Below are positions 1-11,054 of a stretch of 64,000 nucleotides of DNA, piece by piece. This stretch comes from Anticarsia gemmatalis (Eukaryota; Arthropoda; Insecta; Lepidoptera; Erebidae). Position 1 is the stretch's first letter. The number at the start of each line of letters is the position of its first letter. The stretch spans positions 11,860,001 to 11,924,000 of the forward strand of contig NC_134760.1 in assembly GCF_050436995.1 (NCBI RefSeq), written 5' to 3'. Both the position numbers and the translations under genes were made by a program. The notes beneath the pieces are model-generated. The model worked only from the letters and a program-made list of their open reading frames with translations, was not told where the DNA came from and did no database searches.

Positions 1-924
1 CGAGCCGATACCGATACCCCGAACCACCCCGTAAAGGTAGGTATGGGAATTTTCAGGTAGTTGTTTCGAGTCTAGTTTTACAATGCATCTAAAACGTGAT
101 TATTGGCGAAGCTACGATTAATTAATAAAGTAGCAGTTGTCTTTTCATTGTAATAACAGTTGCATCAACAGATAAACAATAATCATGTGTCATATTATAA
201 CATCTAGATTATCCTTCAAGTGACTAAACAATAAAAACAGTAGCCCACAATCCAGTATCATGGAAACGGGGCCAGTGCGAATTTACGTTTATTTGTTAGG
301 TCATGAGAATTGAAACCCAGAAAAACAGATTTTGAAATTGCCGTCTTCAATTATATTATTAGTGTGTGTGGGCGAAGCGGTCTCGTGTTAATTGAGATTG
401 ACATAAGATATACGATAATATATTACGGTGGAGATTGTTTTAAAGAAACCTATCATAGTCAGAGAAACCTTTGCAACTTTCTATTTATAATTTACGAGCA
501 TTATGAACAAGTCTAATGTTAGTACTAAATGTATCTACTCTACTAATAGAAGACTAGACTTCCGTGGAATGGCTTCGGAAGAAACCTGGATATGGAGCCG
601 CTTTATTTCCTTGACGACTCTGTGTCTGCCAATGTCTCTGGCAAAAAATATAATTACAAAATCCTACAGTTGCTTTCAACATCTTACCTCTTTACATTAG
701 TTTTATTATATTATTTAGTACATGTACACAGGCCTTAGCACGAGTTTAGAAATAGCCAGTCTCGGAAAAATAAATAAAATTGTAGGTCACGCAAATACGT
801 CCGGATACTGAATCAATGAACACGAAAAGTCTTACATTCTTCCTTCAGCACGATACCGGGAAAATTCCGGATGCTTGTAGAATGAGTTACACTACAGCTA
901 AGACATTAAGCTGACTTTGCTTCT

Positions 925-1050
925 CTTGCGTGGTGGGTGGTCATCCTAGTGCTAGTTCTACCGTTGTTTAAGCCAAAGGTTTCCCATGATCGGTCCATCG
1001 GAAATACCACTATGCGACGAGCTACGGGTTGTTTAACTTTATGATCGTTT
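925..1050 (+). repeat. Degenerate copy of dispersed repeat family C
   Basis: It shares the block ending in AATACCACTATGCG and then a TTTAAC...GATCG segment with copies at 1781-1995 and 57701-57876. The front half is diverged and partly deleted. Confidence 0.5.
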
Positions 1051-1780
1051 ATAGACCTGTGAGTGAGGCAAGGGCGAGCCGCGGCTTTTTAAAGTGGATT
1101 AAACGATATGAGAGTTTTTTTTTTGAGTTTGAGAATTTAAGAAATGTTCATTACCCGTCTTACGACTTTTCTTTGGTTTCAGACAGACATGACCAATTGC
1201 GTTCAACGTTCGGAAAACGAGCAATGGCTTACGCTACCTTTAACGCTGACGTTCATGAAGGTTTACCGGAGATCGAGCTAAGCTGCGTGCTGCAGAAGAC
1301 CAGTTAGTTCGAAGGAACAGTTTTTAAACCGTGTTATAGGTGGATTAAACAGTTTTGATACCATAACTTAACAATGTATGAAGGAGAGCATTGACGAATA
1401 TAAGTTATATCTTATACTACAAAACCTTTGTTTTGTTACATGATAACGTGCATTTTGCTGCTTCCCAGAATCTACTAAATGGCGGAAGTACAGTCGAGGA
1501 ATTGTTATCTAAAGATTAAATAATTTGCAATGCACCTATTCACGTTAGGTATTATATAAATATAATCATTATAAGCAATCAACAACGGCACATTGACGAC
1601 ATATAATTTTTATGGCCAGATAACCACATACCTGAACGAAATTTACTGTAAAAATGTTATTTGTTGATAAAATTATTTGTGTGACTTATTTCATTCTTAC
1701 TGCTACATTTTACAAGCAAATGCAATACAGACAAACATCATAAGACCAATAGCATTACGAGTATGCCACTCGTTCGTTCG

Positions 1781-1995
1781 TCGTATGCTTAGTGGTCAAC
1801 CTAGTGTCAAATTGTTCAAGCCGCATGAAGGCTTTTGACATGGCTTAACAACTGATATCTTATTGAAAACAACCGAGACCGAGATTTTACGTGCCCTCCG
1901 CAGCATGGAGGCGCACAGCTCAAATACCACTATGCGGCCACCCATCTATGGAATGGCCGCGCCAAGGTTGCTTAACCCACTGATCGTTTACTGAC
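1781..1995 (+). repeat. Dispersed repeat family C, near full copy
   Basis: It starts TCGTATGCTTAGTGGTCAAC and continues through a CAAGCCGC..GAAGGC block, a CCTCCGCAGCATGGAGGCGC block and an AATACCACTATGCGG block, ending near GATCGTTTACTGAC. The same blocks in the same order recur at 57701-57876, and in reverse orientation at 23083-23290 and 60915-60992. I see no coding capacity and no clear target-site duplication, so the class is unknown. Confidence 0.7.
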
Positions 1996-4183
1996 TAATG
2001 AGCTCAAATAGTCGCAAGCGCCTCAGAGAGCCACTTGTAAAATGGTAACTTAAAAAATCTTTGGTCTGAGCAGTTCTTGCTAATTATCCAAAACAAATTA
2101 TTATTATGTAATAACAGACTAATGAATGAAAGTTCTAGAGATTTGTTATGATAAGTTTGTATACCACAATACTATCAGTGAGACCTAGTTTGGGCTTGAT
2201 ATGTTATTGATATGTGTGCTGCGTACTATGTGGTTCATTATCACTTCCTTTTGATGTCTTGATAACATAATAGGTATTTATAATTCATTGATAATGCGTA
2301 ATTAGTGATTAATGAACAACAGTAGGTATATTTAACTTTTTTTTTAAATTAATTATCTTATTTTATAACTTTCAAAAGAAGTTCAACTTTTCCTTGTATA
2401 TTTAGTTATCAAAAAGATATATTTCTATAAATCTAGTAGATATCTTAGATTTCAACTGGACTTATTATGATAATGAAAATAAAAATGGCTAGTAAAAGTG
2501 TAAAACACATGTAACATATTTTTTTTGCTACATTATTTTTTAGTAGAACAAAATGAAAGATGACCTCAGAACCAGCTTTACCAAATAAAACATCTCCCAG
2601 GTGGATATTTTAACTAAAAACAAGTGACACTTTCTTTGTAAAACAGTTTCATGCACAATAGAGTTAATTTATATTCCATGCAGTGTTGTGTGCAAAACAT
2701 GGACATTGTTATAGCTGAATCACATTATAACCAGGAAAATAGCAGCTTGGGTATTTCCCAAAATCATTTATCTATAACAGTATTTATTTTACGTAATAAG
2801 CATTAAGTTTGGAGAATTATGTATCATAGACAAAAATTTAAAAGAAAAAACAAATTGCTTTAAATAAAAAAAAATATGTTCAATACTTTAAAACTAGACT
2901 TTTTGTTTATGAATACAATGGCTGTTTGTATAATGGCTGTCTTAGTTTTTCAAATGCTAAGAGATGTCCTTGTAGAAATTAGGAAGTGCAGATATAAAAG
3001 ACATCTCAATGTAACTGATAAAAAGTTTTATACAACTTTTTTTTACAAGGTTAAATGAAATATATTTGGCTGATCTTGATGGGGTATTACGAGAAACATA
3101 CTGTAATAGACATGTACTGAATCTCTATTACAGTACAATTAATTAAAGTTTAACTTGATGTTACTAACAAAACCTTTCTATTTTAATGTATTTATTTAGT
3201 TTCTTTATCTTTTGGTCCATGCTAATCTAGGAGCTAAAAAGATGTTATTAGGTAGATATATTATGATTGAATATTTTATCATGTTTAGCTTCTTAGCATT
3301 TTATTTTGGAATTATAACATTTAAAATATGTAGTACTGAAAATGATTTATGTGCTAGAAGGATACAAATAGCACAATAATAGATGTGCCTATTATGTTTC
3401 TTCTATGTGTAACATAATTCCTACATGTATCAATCAGGACCTTGAACACTGAAAGAGACAATAATGAATGATCAGTTTATATTGCAGCTAAAAATAGCAC
3501 AGTAACACAATGAAACTTAACAAACTAAGATAAACCACATGACAAACTTCTAGCACTTTCTTATTCATCAACCAAATACTCAGAAAAAAATAATCCTGTT
3601 TATTTTTTTAACCTGTGGTCTTAGATTTACTGTCACTTTTAGGCATATAATCATAACCTACACCACTATTTTTTTTTATAGTAACCTGGGCAATATGCCA
3701 AAACTGGGTCACCTAGAATTATTTATTTGGGAACATGCATGTGTTGTTGTATGTTTGAGGCCAAACATTGGGTGAATTTTAAAGCAACTACAATTTAAAT
3801 GTTTACTTAATTAATTAAGTAGAATGTTGTGTAAGTTATTCATGTGATAAATATACTCATGTTAAGTAGCTCCTGCTTTTAATCAGTACAATTACATTAT
3901 CTATGCCTACTTTGTTTACATTATGTGTTGGCTTGATTCCTTGAACAATAAGTACTCTAATTGAATTACTTACTTACTACATAACTTTAGGTTTCTTTAT
4001 TATACAGTGTATTGGTAGTAGTAATAATATGTTTTCGATTGTGTACGTAAGTTGGGTTATCAAGTGAGTGTCGTAAGTAACGACGCACAAACACCACATC
4101 CTTTGTCGACGTGCATGACGCACGATCAAGCCTACTCTGTCAAATACACAGTTGTGTAATACACGATCACGACCACTACTTAC

Positions 4184-4364
4184 CTTCAACCCTGAATATC
4201 TTCGACTTTATGGCAAATATAGTGTCCGTAGGCAACACGGTCATTTCAAATGCTGTTCCAGTGAGGGTCTCCACAAGAACCTCCATCGTAGGCTGACTAG
4301 GTCCATCATCCGTATACCCTTTGGATCTATTCGACAGTCTCTCTGGGCATCCATGTTGTGACAT
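4184..4364 (-). CDS. First coding exon of ZFAND4-like ubiquitin-domain protein (partial)
   Basis: This minus-strand exon encodes 60 residues plus one base. It opens at ATG 4364-4362, and an in-frame stop lies upstream at 4427-4425. The exon ends GTT GAA G with a strong GTAAGT donor at 4183. Residues 27-60 (MEVLVETLTGTAFEMTVLP and onward) are the first strands and helix of a ubiquitin fold. They resemble the start of the ubiquitin-like domain of vertebrate ZFAND4 (ANUBL1), which reads METLxxETLTGTxFEL-like at this point. The family joins an N-terminal ubiquitin-like domain to a C-terminal AN1 zinc finger. The remaining exons were not found in the 4.2 kb to the left edge, so the gene is cut by the window. 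A second in-frame ATG at residue 27 begins exactly at the ubiquitin fold and could be an alternative start. The family call rests on one exon. Confidence 0.7.
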
Positions 4365-5022
4365 TTCACACGCGGTACACAACAATTGACTATCTGCACA
4401 ACATCGCAGTTCACAGAAATGTTTTCACAAATGTTTCAATAAGACACGGAACACTCGGAACAACCACACGATGACGGAGTTATGTTAAATTGACTGTTAC
4501 GGACAAATACTGAACATATTTGTAATGATAGTTTGAATTACGCGATACGGGAAAACAAGGGAATTTTTTACTAAGCTTTTATTATTTTGCAACAAAAATA
4601 ATATTACAGTGAAATAAATTCTTCGTGACAGACGATTATTTTTTTTCTGTTGATTGATGGTGAATGGAATGAGTGAGTCACTCGATCATTCGCATATTCG
4701 GAACGTGGAACTTAGCATTGTCTATGAATTTATTTGGATTTGCTCACAAACAATAACTTTAGAGAGCTTGTAGGTCTTTTACAACTTTTGAACAACAAAA
4801 TAGTTTCTGTATGCTTCCTAAAAGCGTTTGAACGTCTAATCATGTAATTCAATAAATAATGATGAATAAATTAATTAATAACTTGTTGTTTTCAATATTT
4901 TGTATCTAGCAACATTGAAATTGAATGAACGGAAACCGTTCAATGTCATCGAGTCGGTCACTGCTCTATGCTCAAAATTTCTTTTCCGTCGTTCTTCGTT
5001 CACCGATTCGGAGGTTAGAAAC
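4365..5022. promoter_or_regulatory. Divergent promoter region, ZFAND4-like / RpS26
   Basis: Only 658 bp separate the two start codons, which face away from each other, so both promoters must lie here unless there are further upstream exons. I see no TATA box in a convincing position. The RpS26 side carries a pyrimidine-rich initiator near 4978-4990. Confidence 0.55.
4978..4990 (+). promoter_or_regulatory. 5'-TOP-like pyrimidine initiator of RpS26
   Basis: The run TTTCTTTTCCGTC lies 33-45 bp upstream of the RpS26 ATG. Ribosomal-protein mRNAs typically start at a C within such a tract (the TOP motif), which couples translation to growth signalling. The start site is inferred, not shown. Confidence 0.5.
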
Positions 5023-6163
5023 ATGGTGCGTAAACTTTTATGAAATAAATATTCTAAAAACACTCAAATTAGTTCAAAATGCTGGCTAAATACGTGAACA
5101 AGTGATACGATTGGATTGTTGCTAAATAAACTTCCAGGATTTTGTGGATGCGTGAAATGCACGCGTCACCGTTGTCAAGTTGAGCATGTGGCCTGAAGAG
5201 CGCCCGATTTATGTTTTCAGACTCGCAAACGCCGTAATGGAGGACGCGCCAAGCACGGCCGTGGCCACGTTAAGGCCGTGAGGTGCACCAACTGCGCGCG
5301 ATGCGTGCCTAAGGATAAGGCTATCAAAAAGTTCGTGATCAGGAATATCGTCGAAGCGGCCGCCGTCAGAGATATCAATGAAGCCTCCGTATATGCATGT
5401 AAGCAGTTTTCTTGTGAATTTTTATCGAATAATTCATTAAAATTTCAAACAAATCACTCATTTCAATCTGACTAATTACTTAGTGTAAGAAATCAACAAA
5501 GCAAATTCATAACCTCTAAAATCTACTACAGTAAATGTCAGTATGAGTAATGTTTTGCTATTTTGCGTTTGATCTATTCTAACCTATAATGATTGACTAA
5601 CTGGGAGGCAGGTTTGGTTCAAGCTTCTCCTGATGAATCATTAGATATGTAGATGTTGGAGAGATACAATATCAATTCATATTAATGTATCTGATAAAAG
5701 CATACCTGAATTATTACCATTTTAAGTCAGTGGATTTAAAGTAGCATTTTAGCTCCATGCCTTCTTCCAATACTAAATGTTGTAGTTTCCTTGAGCAGTA
5801 TTCCCAGGGTCTGCATGCTTGTGCACTATTTTAATCCTAATTAAGTCAATAATTGTCTGAAAGCTGTACAAAGTGAAAAAATACTATTTTTAATACAAGA
5901 ATTTTGAAGATAACGAATCAAATCCAGTGAAAAATATCTCAGAAACACATAGGAAATTTATTTTATAGTCAACTAATTATTTGATTTTGTCCGCAGCATT
6001 CCAGCTCCCCAAGCTGTATGCAAAGCTCCACTACTGTGTCTCGTGCGCAATCCACAGCAAAGTAGTGCGTAACAGGTCAAAGAAGGACAGGAGGATCCGC
6101 ACACCACCCAAGAGCACGTACCCTAGGGACATGCAGCGCCCACAGAATGTGCAGAGGAAGTGA
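5023..6163 (+). CDS. RpS26: 40S ribosomal protein S26 (eS26), complete, three exons
   Basis: The coding exons are 5023-5025 (the ATG alone), 5221-5398 and 5997-6163, joined by GT-AG introns (donors gtgcgt and gtaagc, acceptors ttttcag and ccgcag). They give 115 residues, the same length as human RPS26. The product is a small-subunit protein near the mRNA exit channel. The basic N-terminus reads TRKRRNGGRAKHGRGHV. The zinc-binding cysteines of the family are C23/C26 (RCTNC) and C74/C77 (HYCVSC), with C29 also present. The block RCVPKDKAIKKFVIRNIVEA is nearly invariant in animals. The first intron falls directly after the start codon, as I recall for animal RPS26. A poly(A) signal follows 11 bp after the stop. 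Two foldback repeats lie just downstream. Confidence 0.97.
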
Positions 6164-6173
6164 GGCGATTCTT

Positions 6174-6179
6174 AATAAA
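6174..6179 (+). terminator. RpS26 poly(A) signal AATAAA
   Basis: A canonical AATAAA lies 11 bp after the RpS26 stop codon, followed by the T-rich sequence TTTATTGTTTCATTTTT. The implied 3' UTR is very short, as is usual for ribosomal-protein genes. Confidence 0.75.
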
Positions 6180-6279
6180 ATATAAGAAAACCCAATTTAT
6201 TGTTTCATTTTTATAATAGTTTATATTTAACCCTTTGATATACAATTTTAAGTGTCTTCCTACCTGCTTTTATGTTCAG

Positions 6280-6389
6280 CTTCTGAGGCAGTTTTAGCAG
6301 TAGTTATCTATTCTAACTGTCTTGTTTATATCAGCATAATCACTATTGAATAGTTTAACTACCGCTAAATGTTCCTCAGAAACGGGGGG
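6280..6389. mobile_element. Foldback MITE family D, copy 1
   Basis: The two arms are inverted. The right arm reads ACTACCGCTAAATGTTCCTC and ends AAACGGGGGG, followed by TA. The left arm (CTTCTGAGGCAGTTTTAGCAG) is diverged. The same arms occur at 34792-34912, 37091-37206, 61961-62008 and 62102-62196. Confidence 0.75.
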
Positions 6390-6442
6390 TAGACATGTAC
6401 ATGTTAAAGCAGGTGGAATAATGGTAGTCATCAAACATTATA

Positions 6443-6624
6443 GTCGATCTGGGTAACTTAGATTCATTTGGGTAACATTGACAGTGGGAACATGAACTAT
6501 TTTCGATATTTTTTTCATACGAAACCAACAATTATTGATAAAAGTTTATTTTAGTTTTGCAAACTTTTATTAATTGTTTTGGTTTCATATGAAAAAATAA
6601 TGAATTAAAGTTACCCAGATTGAC
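6443..6624. mobile_element. Foldback element family E, single copy seen
   Basis: The ends are inverted copies of each other: GTCGATCTGGGTAAC on the left and GTTACCCAGATTGAC on the right. Further in, TTTTCATACGAAACCAACAA pairs with the mirrored block TTGTTTTGGTTTCATATGAA. The whole 182 bp could fold into a long imperfect hairpin. The arms are unrelated to family D. There is no coding capacity. Confidence 0.6.
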
Positions 6625-6639
6625 TTTACACCAAACAGT

Positions 6640-7590
6640 GTTATGCACCTGTTCCAAGTTGTTCGAGTTATGGTGAATGGCAGTTGCTAGGCGAGATAGA
6701 ATGTGATTGCGATCCTTGTAGAATTAGTCAGTGTAGTCTACAAACAAAATATACCAGGTTCTTAGTATAATTTGGAAATAGCTTTGAACAGGGACTTTGT
6801 AGTCTTCAGGTTGAGTAGCATGATAAAGATTTTTAGGCACGCTTCCGACGAAGGCATGTATCTGGAATGATTGGGCAAGGCAAAACCCCAATTTGACAGT
6901 ATTCCTCACGTGAAGACTACTACCGAACAGTAGGCACAGCATTGCAGGTCAAGTCCGTCATTGTACAACCCAGCCACAGAGTAGGTACCTAATAATTTTA
7001 TTTACCGTGGCATCCTGATTCCTGAGGCTTAACCTAAAAGATAGGTACTGTCCAGAAATTACGGTAGGCGTTATGAAACATTAGTTACTAGCATGAAACT
7101 ATACGGAGTGAGTTGAAATCCGTGTACCCGAGCTGACTGCCTAGACGATTGCTGCGTAACAAGTTACATTAGGTAGGCATGATAACACCGATAAGAAAGC
7201 ATTGGCATTCTTCGCTTGCAACGTTGCTACCACAACTGTTTAAGTTTAGGGTCCAGGTAGACGTGGTTTGTGGTGGCAACCTAAGCTCACCTCTGCATGC
7301 CAAAGTACTCTTGCCCTGCCGAAGACATACGTTGAACCTTATCAATCAATGAGTGCTTATTTCTAGGTTGAACAGAACGTAAAACAAAACAACTTGAGCG
7401 TAGGTAGTTGTCTAGTTGAACGTCTGCGTTGTCGGAAGAACAACCAATTAACGGAAACTCAGATTCATAGAAACCGACCAACGGTGCACGACTTTGTTTA
7501 TAGTTCCAAAATGTGTGCACAATGTACCTTCAATTCTAATACCGGAGCAGAGAATTCCCGAGGCACGGAGTTCCACATACTAACTCCGCA
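6640..7590. other. Intergenic sequence, nothing recognised
   Basis: Short ORFs exist (for example minus 6724-6942 and 7287-7520) but have no recognisable domain, no splice context and no family resemblance. I treat this as decayed repeat or spacer. Confidence 0.4.
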
Positions 7591-7599
7591 ATTTTCTAT

Positions 7600-7705
7600 G
7601 TATTTCTTGACAGAAAAACAACTTTTGACCTGACCCGGGATTGCAACCTGATACCCCTGCGTGGCAGTGGTATACAGTATCGACCGCGCCACATATTCGT
7701 AGGTA
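7600..7705 (-). repeat. tRNA-derived SINE fragment
   Basis: On the minus strand, an A-box-like TGGCGCGGTCGATA is followed about 45 bp later by the B-box-like GGTTGCAATCCCGGG. This is the pol III internal-promoter arrangement of tRNA-derived SINEs. The tRNA fold itself is not intact. Confidence 0.5.
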
Positions 7706-7782
7706 TCCAGTAACTTCACAATGAAATTGTAAGTAGAGCGTTCTGTATAGTACACGCAAAAAGCTGTCTGAGTATTAGTAAT

Positions 7783-8029
7783 AGCTGACCCGCGCAACTT
7801 CGCTTGCGTCACTTAAGAGAATAAGTCAAAATTTTCCCCGTTTTTGTAACATTTTTCGTTGCTACTCCGCTCCTGATTACTGTAGCGTGATGTTATATAG
7901 CCTATAGCCTTCCTCGATAATTGGGCTATCTAACACTGAAAGAATTTTTCAAATCGGTCCAGTAGTTCCTGAGATTAGCGCGTTCAAACAAACAAATAAA
8001 CTCCTCAGCTTTAAAATATTAGTATAGAT
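7783..8029 (-). mobile_element. Short interspersed element family A, full copy
   Basis: In plus orientation it begins AGCTGACCCGCGCAACTTCG and ends AATATTAGTATAGAT. It has the family core (CCTATAGCCTTCCTCGATAA, then CCAGTAGTTCCTGAGATTAG). Other A copies are at 12571-12807, 20357-20618, 46150-46433, 56000-56208, 56730-56975, 57212-57475 and 60528-60712. No ORF is present. The element is non-autonomous and its class is unresolved. Confidence 0.8.
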
Positions 8030-8288
8030 ATGCCGCTGCGTTGTTTGACCCCTGGTCTTCATAGCTCATCAAAATGGGTTCAACAATTCAATCTAGAAAA
8101 CATTAAGAACCAGCCGAGTTGTGTAGTGTCGCTCGCGTATTAAGTTCTGTCTTCTGTCCCCTATATTTTACTTTTCATAAAATCCGGAACTAAAATTTTA
8201 TTGCCATGCAAAATTCCACTATGGCTAAGTACCTATGTAGGAAGGTGGATGGATCGTGGCATTGTTTGATGTTTAACCTATTGAAAAC

Positions 8289-8535
8289 TAGTTGACCCGC
8301 ACAACTTCGCTTGCGTCCAATAAGGGAGAATGGATGAAATTTTTCCCCCTTTTTGTAACCTTTTTTTTATGGTACTCTGCTCCTTTTGGTCGTGGCGAGA
8401 TGATATATAGCCTATGTCCTTTCTCGGGTATGAAAATATCTCCATACCAAATTTCATGCAAATTGGTTTAGTAGTTTAGGCATGATTGAGTAACAGACAG
8501 ACAGAGTTACTTTCACATTTATAATATTAGTATGG
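8289..8535 (-). mobile_element. Short interspersed element, subfamily A2, full copy
   Basis: One half matches family A (GACCCGCACAACTTCGCTTG to ATATATAGCC). The other half is different: ATACCAAATTTCATGCAAAT, then AGACAGACAGAGTTACTTTC, ending TTTATAATATTAGTATGGAT. A second A2 copy, split by an insertion, is at 41286-41427 plus 43753-43869. Confidence 0.75.
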
Positions 8536-8589
8536 ATAGTATGGATAAAGGCGAAGTACAAAATAAAAGGTCTTGATTACAGTACATTG

Positions 8590-8595
8590 TTTATT
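8590..8595 (-). terminator. Candidate PCNP poly(A) signal
   Basis: TTTATT on the plus strand reads AATAAA for the minus-strand PCNP gene. It implies a 3' UTR of about 840 nt ending just before the A2 repeat. No nearer strong alternative was chosen, so this is inference. Confidence 0.4.
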
Positions 8596-9428
8596 AATCT
8601 GCAGGACATACAAACATTTGAGGAAAATTATTTAAAAGTTGAAATATCAGCTGATAATTTAGCAAAAAACTATTTCTATGATTCACTGAGATTACACGAA
8701 TATTTAAAAAAAAGGAGAAACAATCATGCCAGTAATTAGAAAATGTGAACAAACTAGTAGAAAATGTATTTACGTGAGGGTAACATACCGTAATTTAAAA
8801 AAAAACAATATTATTTTAGTAGCTTGGTAACACTTAATTAACAATCCATAGAGTTTGTAATTATTAACTCGTACATACAAATTTGGTAAAGCTTAGTGTA
8901 GATAAGATAACAAAACATTGAATTGTATATCATTGTTGAATCAATTCCTAGTTTTTGAACTGTTTACGTTAGGCAAAATGGTTTAAAAACAAGCTACATT
9001 ATAGTACTAGATTAAAAATCTAAATACCACTGTCCACAGTACAAACACTTGAAATACACTTGAAAACAAACTTTTGAAATAACTTTTACATGACAATTCC
9101 TTATAACAGACCTTAATTTTGAATTAGATTTTTTTTTGTTAGCTTATAACAGACTTTGGTCATCAGTTGCTAACAATCAGTGCTTATATCTCTTATATAA
9201 ATAGAATTCTATAAATTTGGAGTTCCTGAGTAAAATGACAACAAATGTATTAAAACTCTTAGCTAAAGGTTTCGAAACCAGTTTTAACAATTCCATTGCA
9301 AGATGAACAAATTATGACAAGTCAAACTTTACAAGATACTTTTGAACATAAATCAGACAGTGGTAATAGATCATAGACTATGAAACTATGCAAAGGCTAA
9401 GTTACACTTAATTCCTTTAATTTGTATA

Positions 9429-10526
9429 TCATGGACCCTTTATCTTGTAGATAGTCTGTGGTAGTTTTGGTATGGCAGGTTTGTCGGCCATCTCGAGAGC
9501 TTGTTTCAAGTTCTTCTCAAACACTTTCTTTGCATCACAGAATCCTTGCTTTGTTTTGCCAAATGAGTTTGGACCGGCCGATGTTGGAGTTTCTCTGTAA
9601 AAGAAAATATGTTTAAAACTTATTCTATAAATGTATATTATAGGCTTGTGACTGAACTTGTTTATTTAACTAACTAAAGGCCAATCCAATTGGAAGTCTA
9701 AATTCCTTCTTAAACAATTAGATATCTTTCACTATACGTTTGGGTATCAAGAGCACCTCACCTTCCAATATTCCTCATCCTCATGCGAGCTTCAGCTGGC
9801 ATCTCCTCAGGCTCATCATCATCATCAGCGTTGAACACAGAAGCCACCGTAGGCTTGGCTACAGGCTTAGCCGGACCCCCCAAGTTCATCTTGATAGGAG
9901 CCTTGGGCTTATTGAAGTCAATAGATATCTTGGTGATGCGAGGAGGTGGTGGTGGTGCCGGGACATCCTCTGATTCATCCCATTCTGGTGACTTTCGACG
10001 TCTACCATCTGCAACAATAGTTAATGGAAGTAAGTTTAAAATATTATTGGCACTAATTATTACCATGGAGATAAATGAAATGGTGCCAAGAGGAAATACG
10101 TTTTGCTACTAATTCCTGTAAAAGGGAATAAGCATAACTGTGTCAACTAATAATTGATTTATGTTCAATTGATTTATGCTGGTAATTACCGTCATAGTCC
10201 CTATCTCTGCTACTTGATGATCTCTTAGGCGAGTAGTCGCGCCTCCTGCCCGGGGACCACCGCCGCGGGGAGCGCGATCTCGACCTTCGCCGCTCCCGAC
10301 TCTCACGCCTCTCGTTGTAGTCCTTGTGCGGCCTAGAATCATCGCGCGCGGATCGAGACGACCCTGCCAATGCGAAAACACTGGCAAAGATAAATAAAAA
10401 TACATATTTGAGTATACTAAAACTAAAATGTATTGTAAACTTGCTACTTCTAAAATTGAACTATCAGCAAGATTTACTTCATGGCATTCTAATACCTTTG
10501 TCATAGTTGTGAAAACGGCCACTCAT
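9429..10526 (-). CDS. PCNP: PCNP homologue with RS-rich N-terminus, complete, four exons
   Basis: The coding exons on the minus strand are 10526-10496, 10363-10190, 10008-9762 and 9594-9429, all with GT-AG borders and consistent phases, giving 205 residues. Residues 134-163 (EPEEMPAEARMRMRNIGR, then TPTSAGPNSF) match the hallmark block of PCNP, the PEST proteolytic-signal nuclear protein that is a substrate of the E3 ligase UHRF2/NIRF in mammals. An acidic stretch (DADDDDEPEE) and a proline run at 85-91 give the PEST-like composition. Residues 11-75 are strongly Arg/Ser rich (RERRRSRSRSPRRWSPGRRR), like splicing factors, and unlike the acidic N-terminus of human PCNP. The C-terminus ends in a short lysine- and proline-rich tail. 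The gene is divergent from Cdk5rap1, with 528 bp between start codons. Family assignment is secure. Nuclear location is inferred from the family and the basic RS tract. Confidence 0.9.
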
Positions 10527-11054
10527 CGTTGATTCGTTTGTGACACCCTTTTAATCATGAATTCTTCGGAATTTCAAGAAAATATTAATTTTTCACTGAA
10601 ATAAATTCCTTAACAAAAAGTCAGCCATTGTTATTTTTTGTTCGGGTCACGAGAACGTTTTATTCACTTCAATTGTTGTAAATCATCTAAACCATTTCGA
10701 TTTTATCTGTCATTAGCCCACGGAAATATCTTTAATTAACTTTTACTTATGCAATACGTCCAGGTATTGATTTACATTTGTAATGGCTCGTATTTTTTAT
10801 GACATCCGACATTTTTAGAAATCATGCGTTTTGTTCATCTAGTAGCATTTTGACAGTTATAATGCTACCAAAAATGATAAGCCCATTTCAATTCATAATT
10901 CTCTAGGATTGTCCTATCACAAACAACTTATTACATTTAGCAGAATTATAAGTCAGCTGAAAGCTCGGTTTATAGGTTATGTTATGGTTTTATAATATTT
11001 CTATAGGTTTATTTTCGATATCTATTATGATATGTAAATAAAAAGTTTTCCAAA
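10527..11054. promoter_or_regulatory. Divergent promoter region, PCNP / Cdk5rap1
   Basis: The 528 bp between the two opposed start codons must contain both promoters unless untranslated exons lie elsewhere. No TATA box or repeat is evident. A perfect DRE-type octamer, TATCGATA, lies just past the Cdk5rap1 start, at 11093-11100. Confidence 0.6.

Larger units (their letters stand above)
1..4183. other. Gene-poor left flank, probably ZFAND4-like intron
   Basis: No exon is recognisable here on either strand. The ZFAND4-like first exon on the minus strand ends with a clean donor at 4183, so this stretch is probably its first intron, and the rest of that gene would lie beyond the left edge. The only structure I see is repeat-derived (925-1050 and 1781-1995). 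Elsewhere it is AT-rich sequence with short chance ORFs. Confidence 0.5.

Noticed and set aside
1029..1307. 92-codon ORF on the plus strand
   Set aside because: It starts inside the degenerate family C copy and shows no domain.
7498..7812. 104-codon minus-strand ORF
   Set aside because: It overlaps a SINE head and the start of a family A copy and has no consistent domain.
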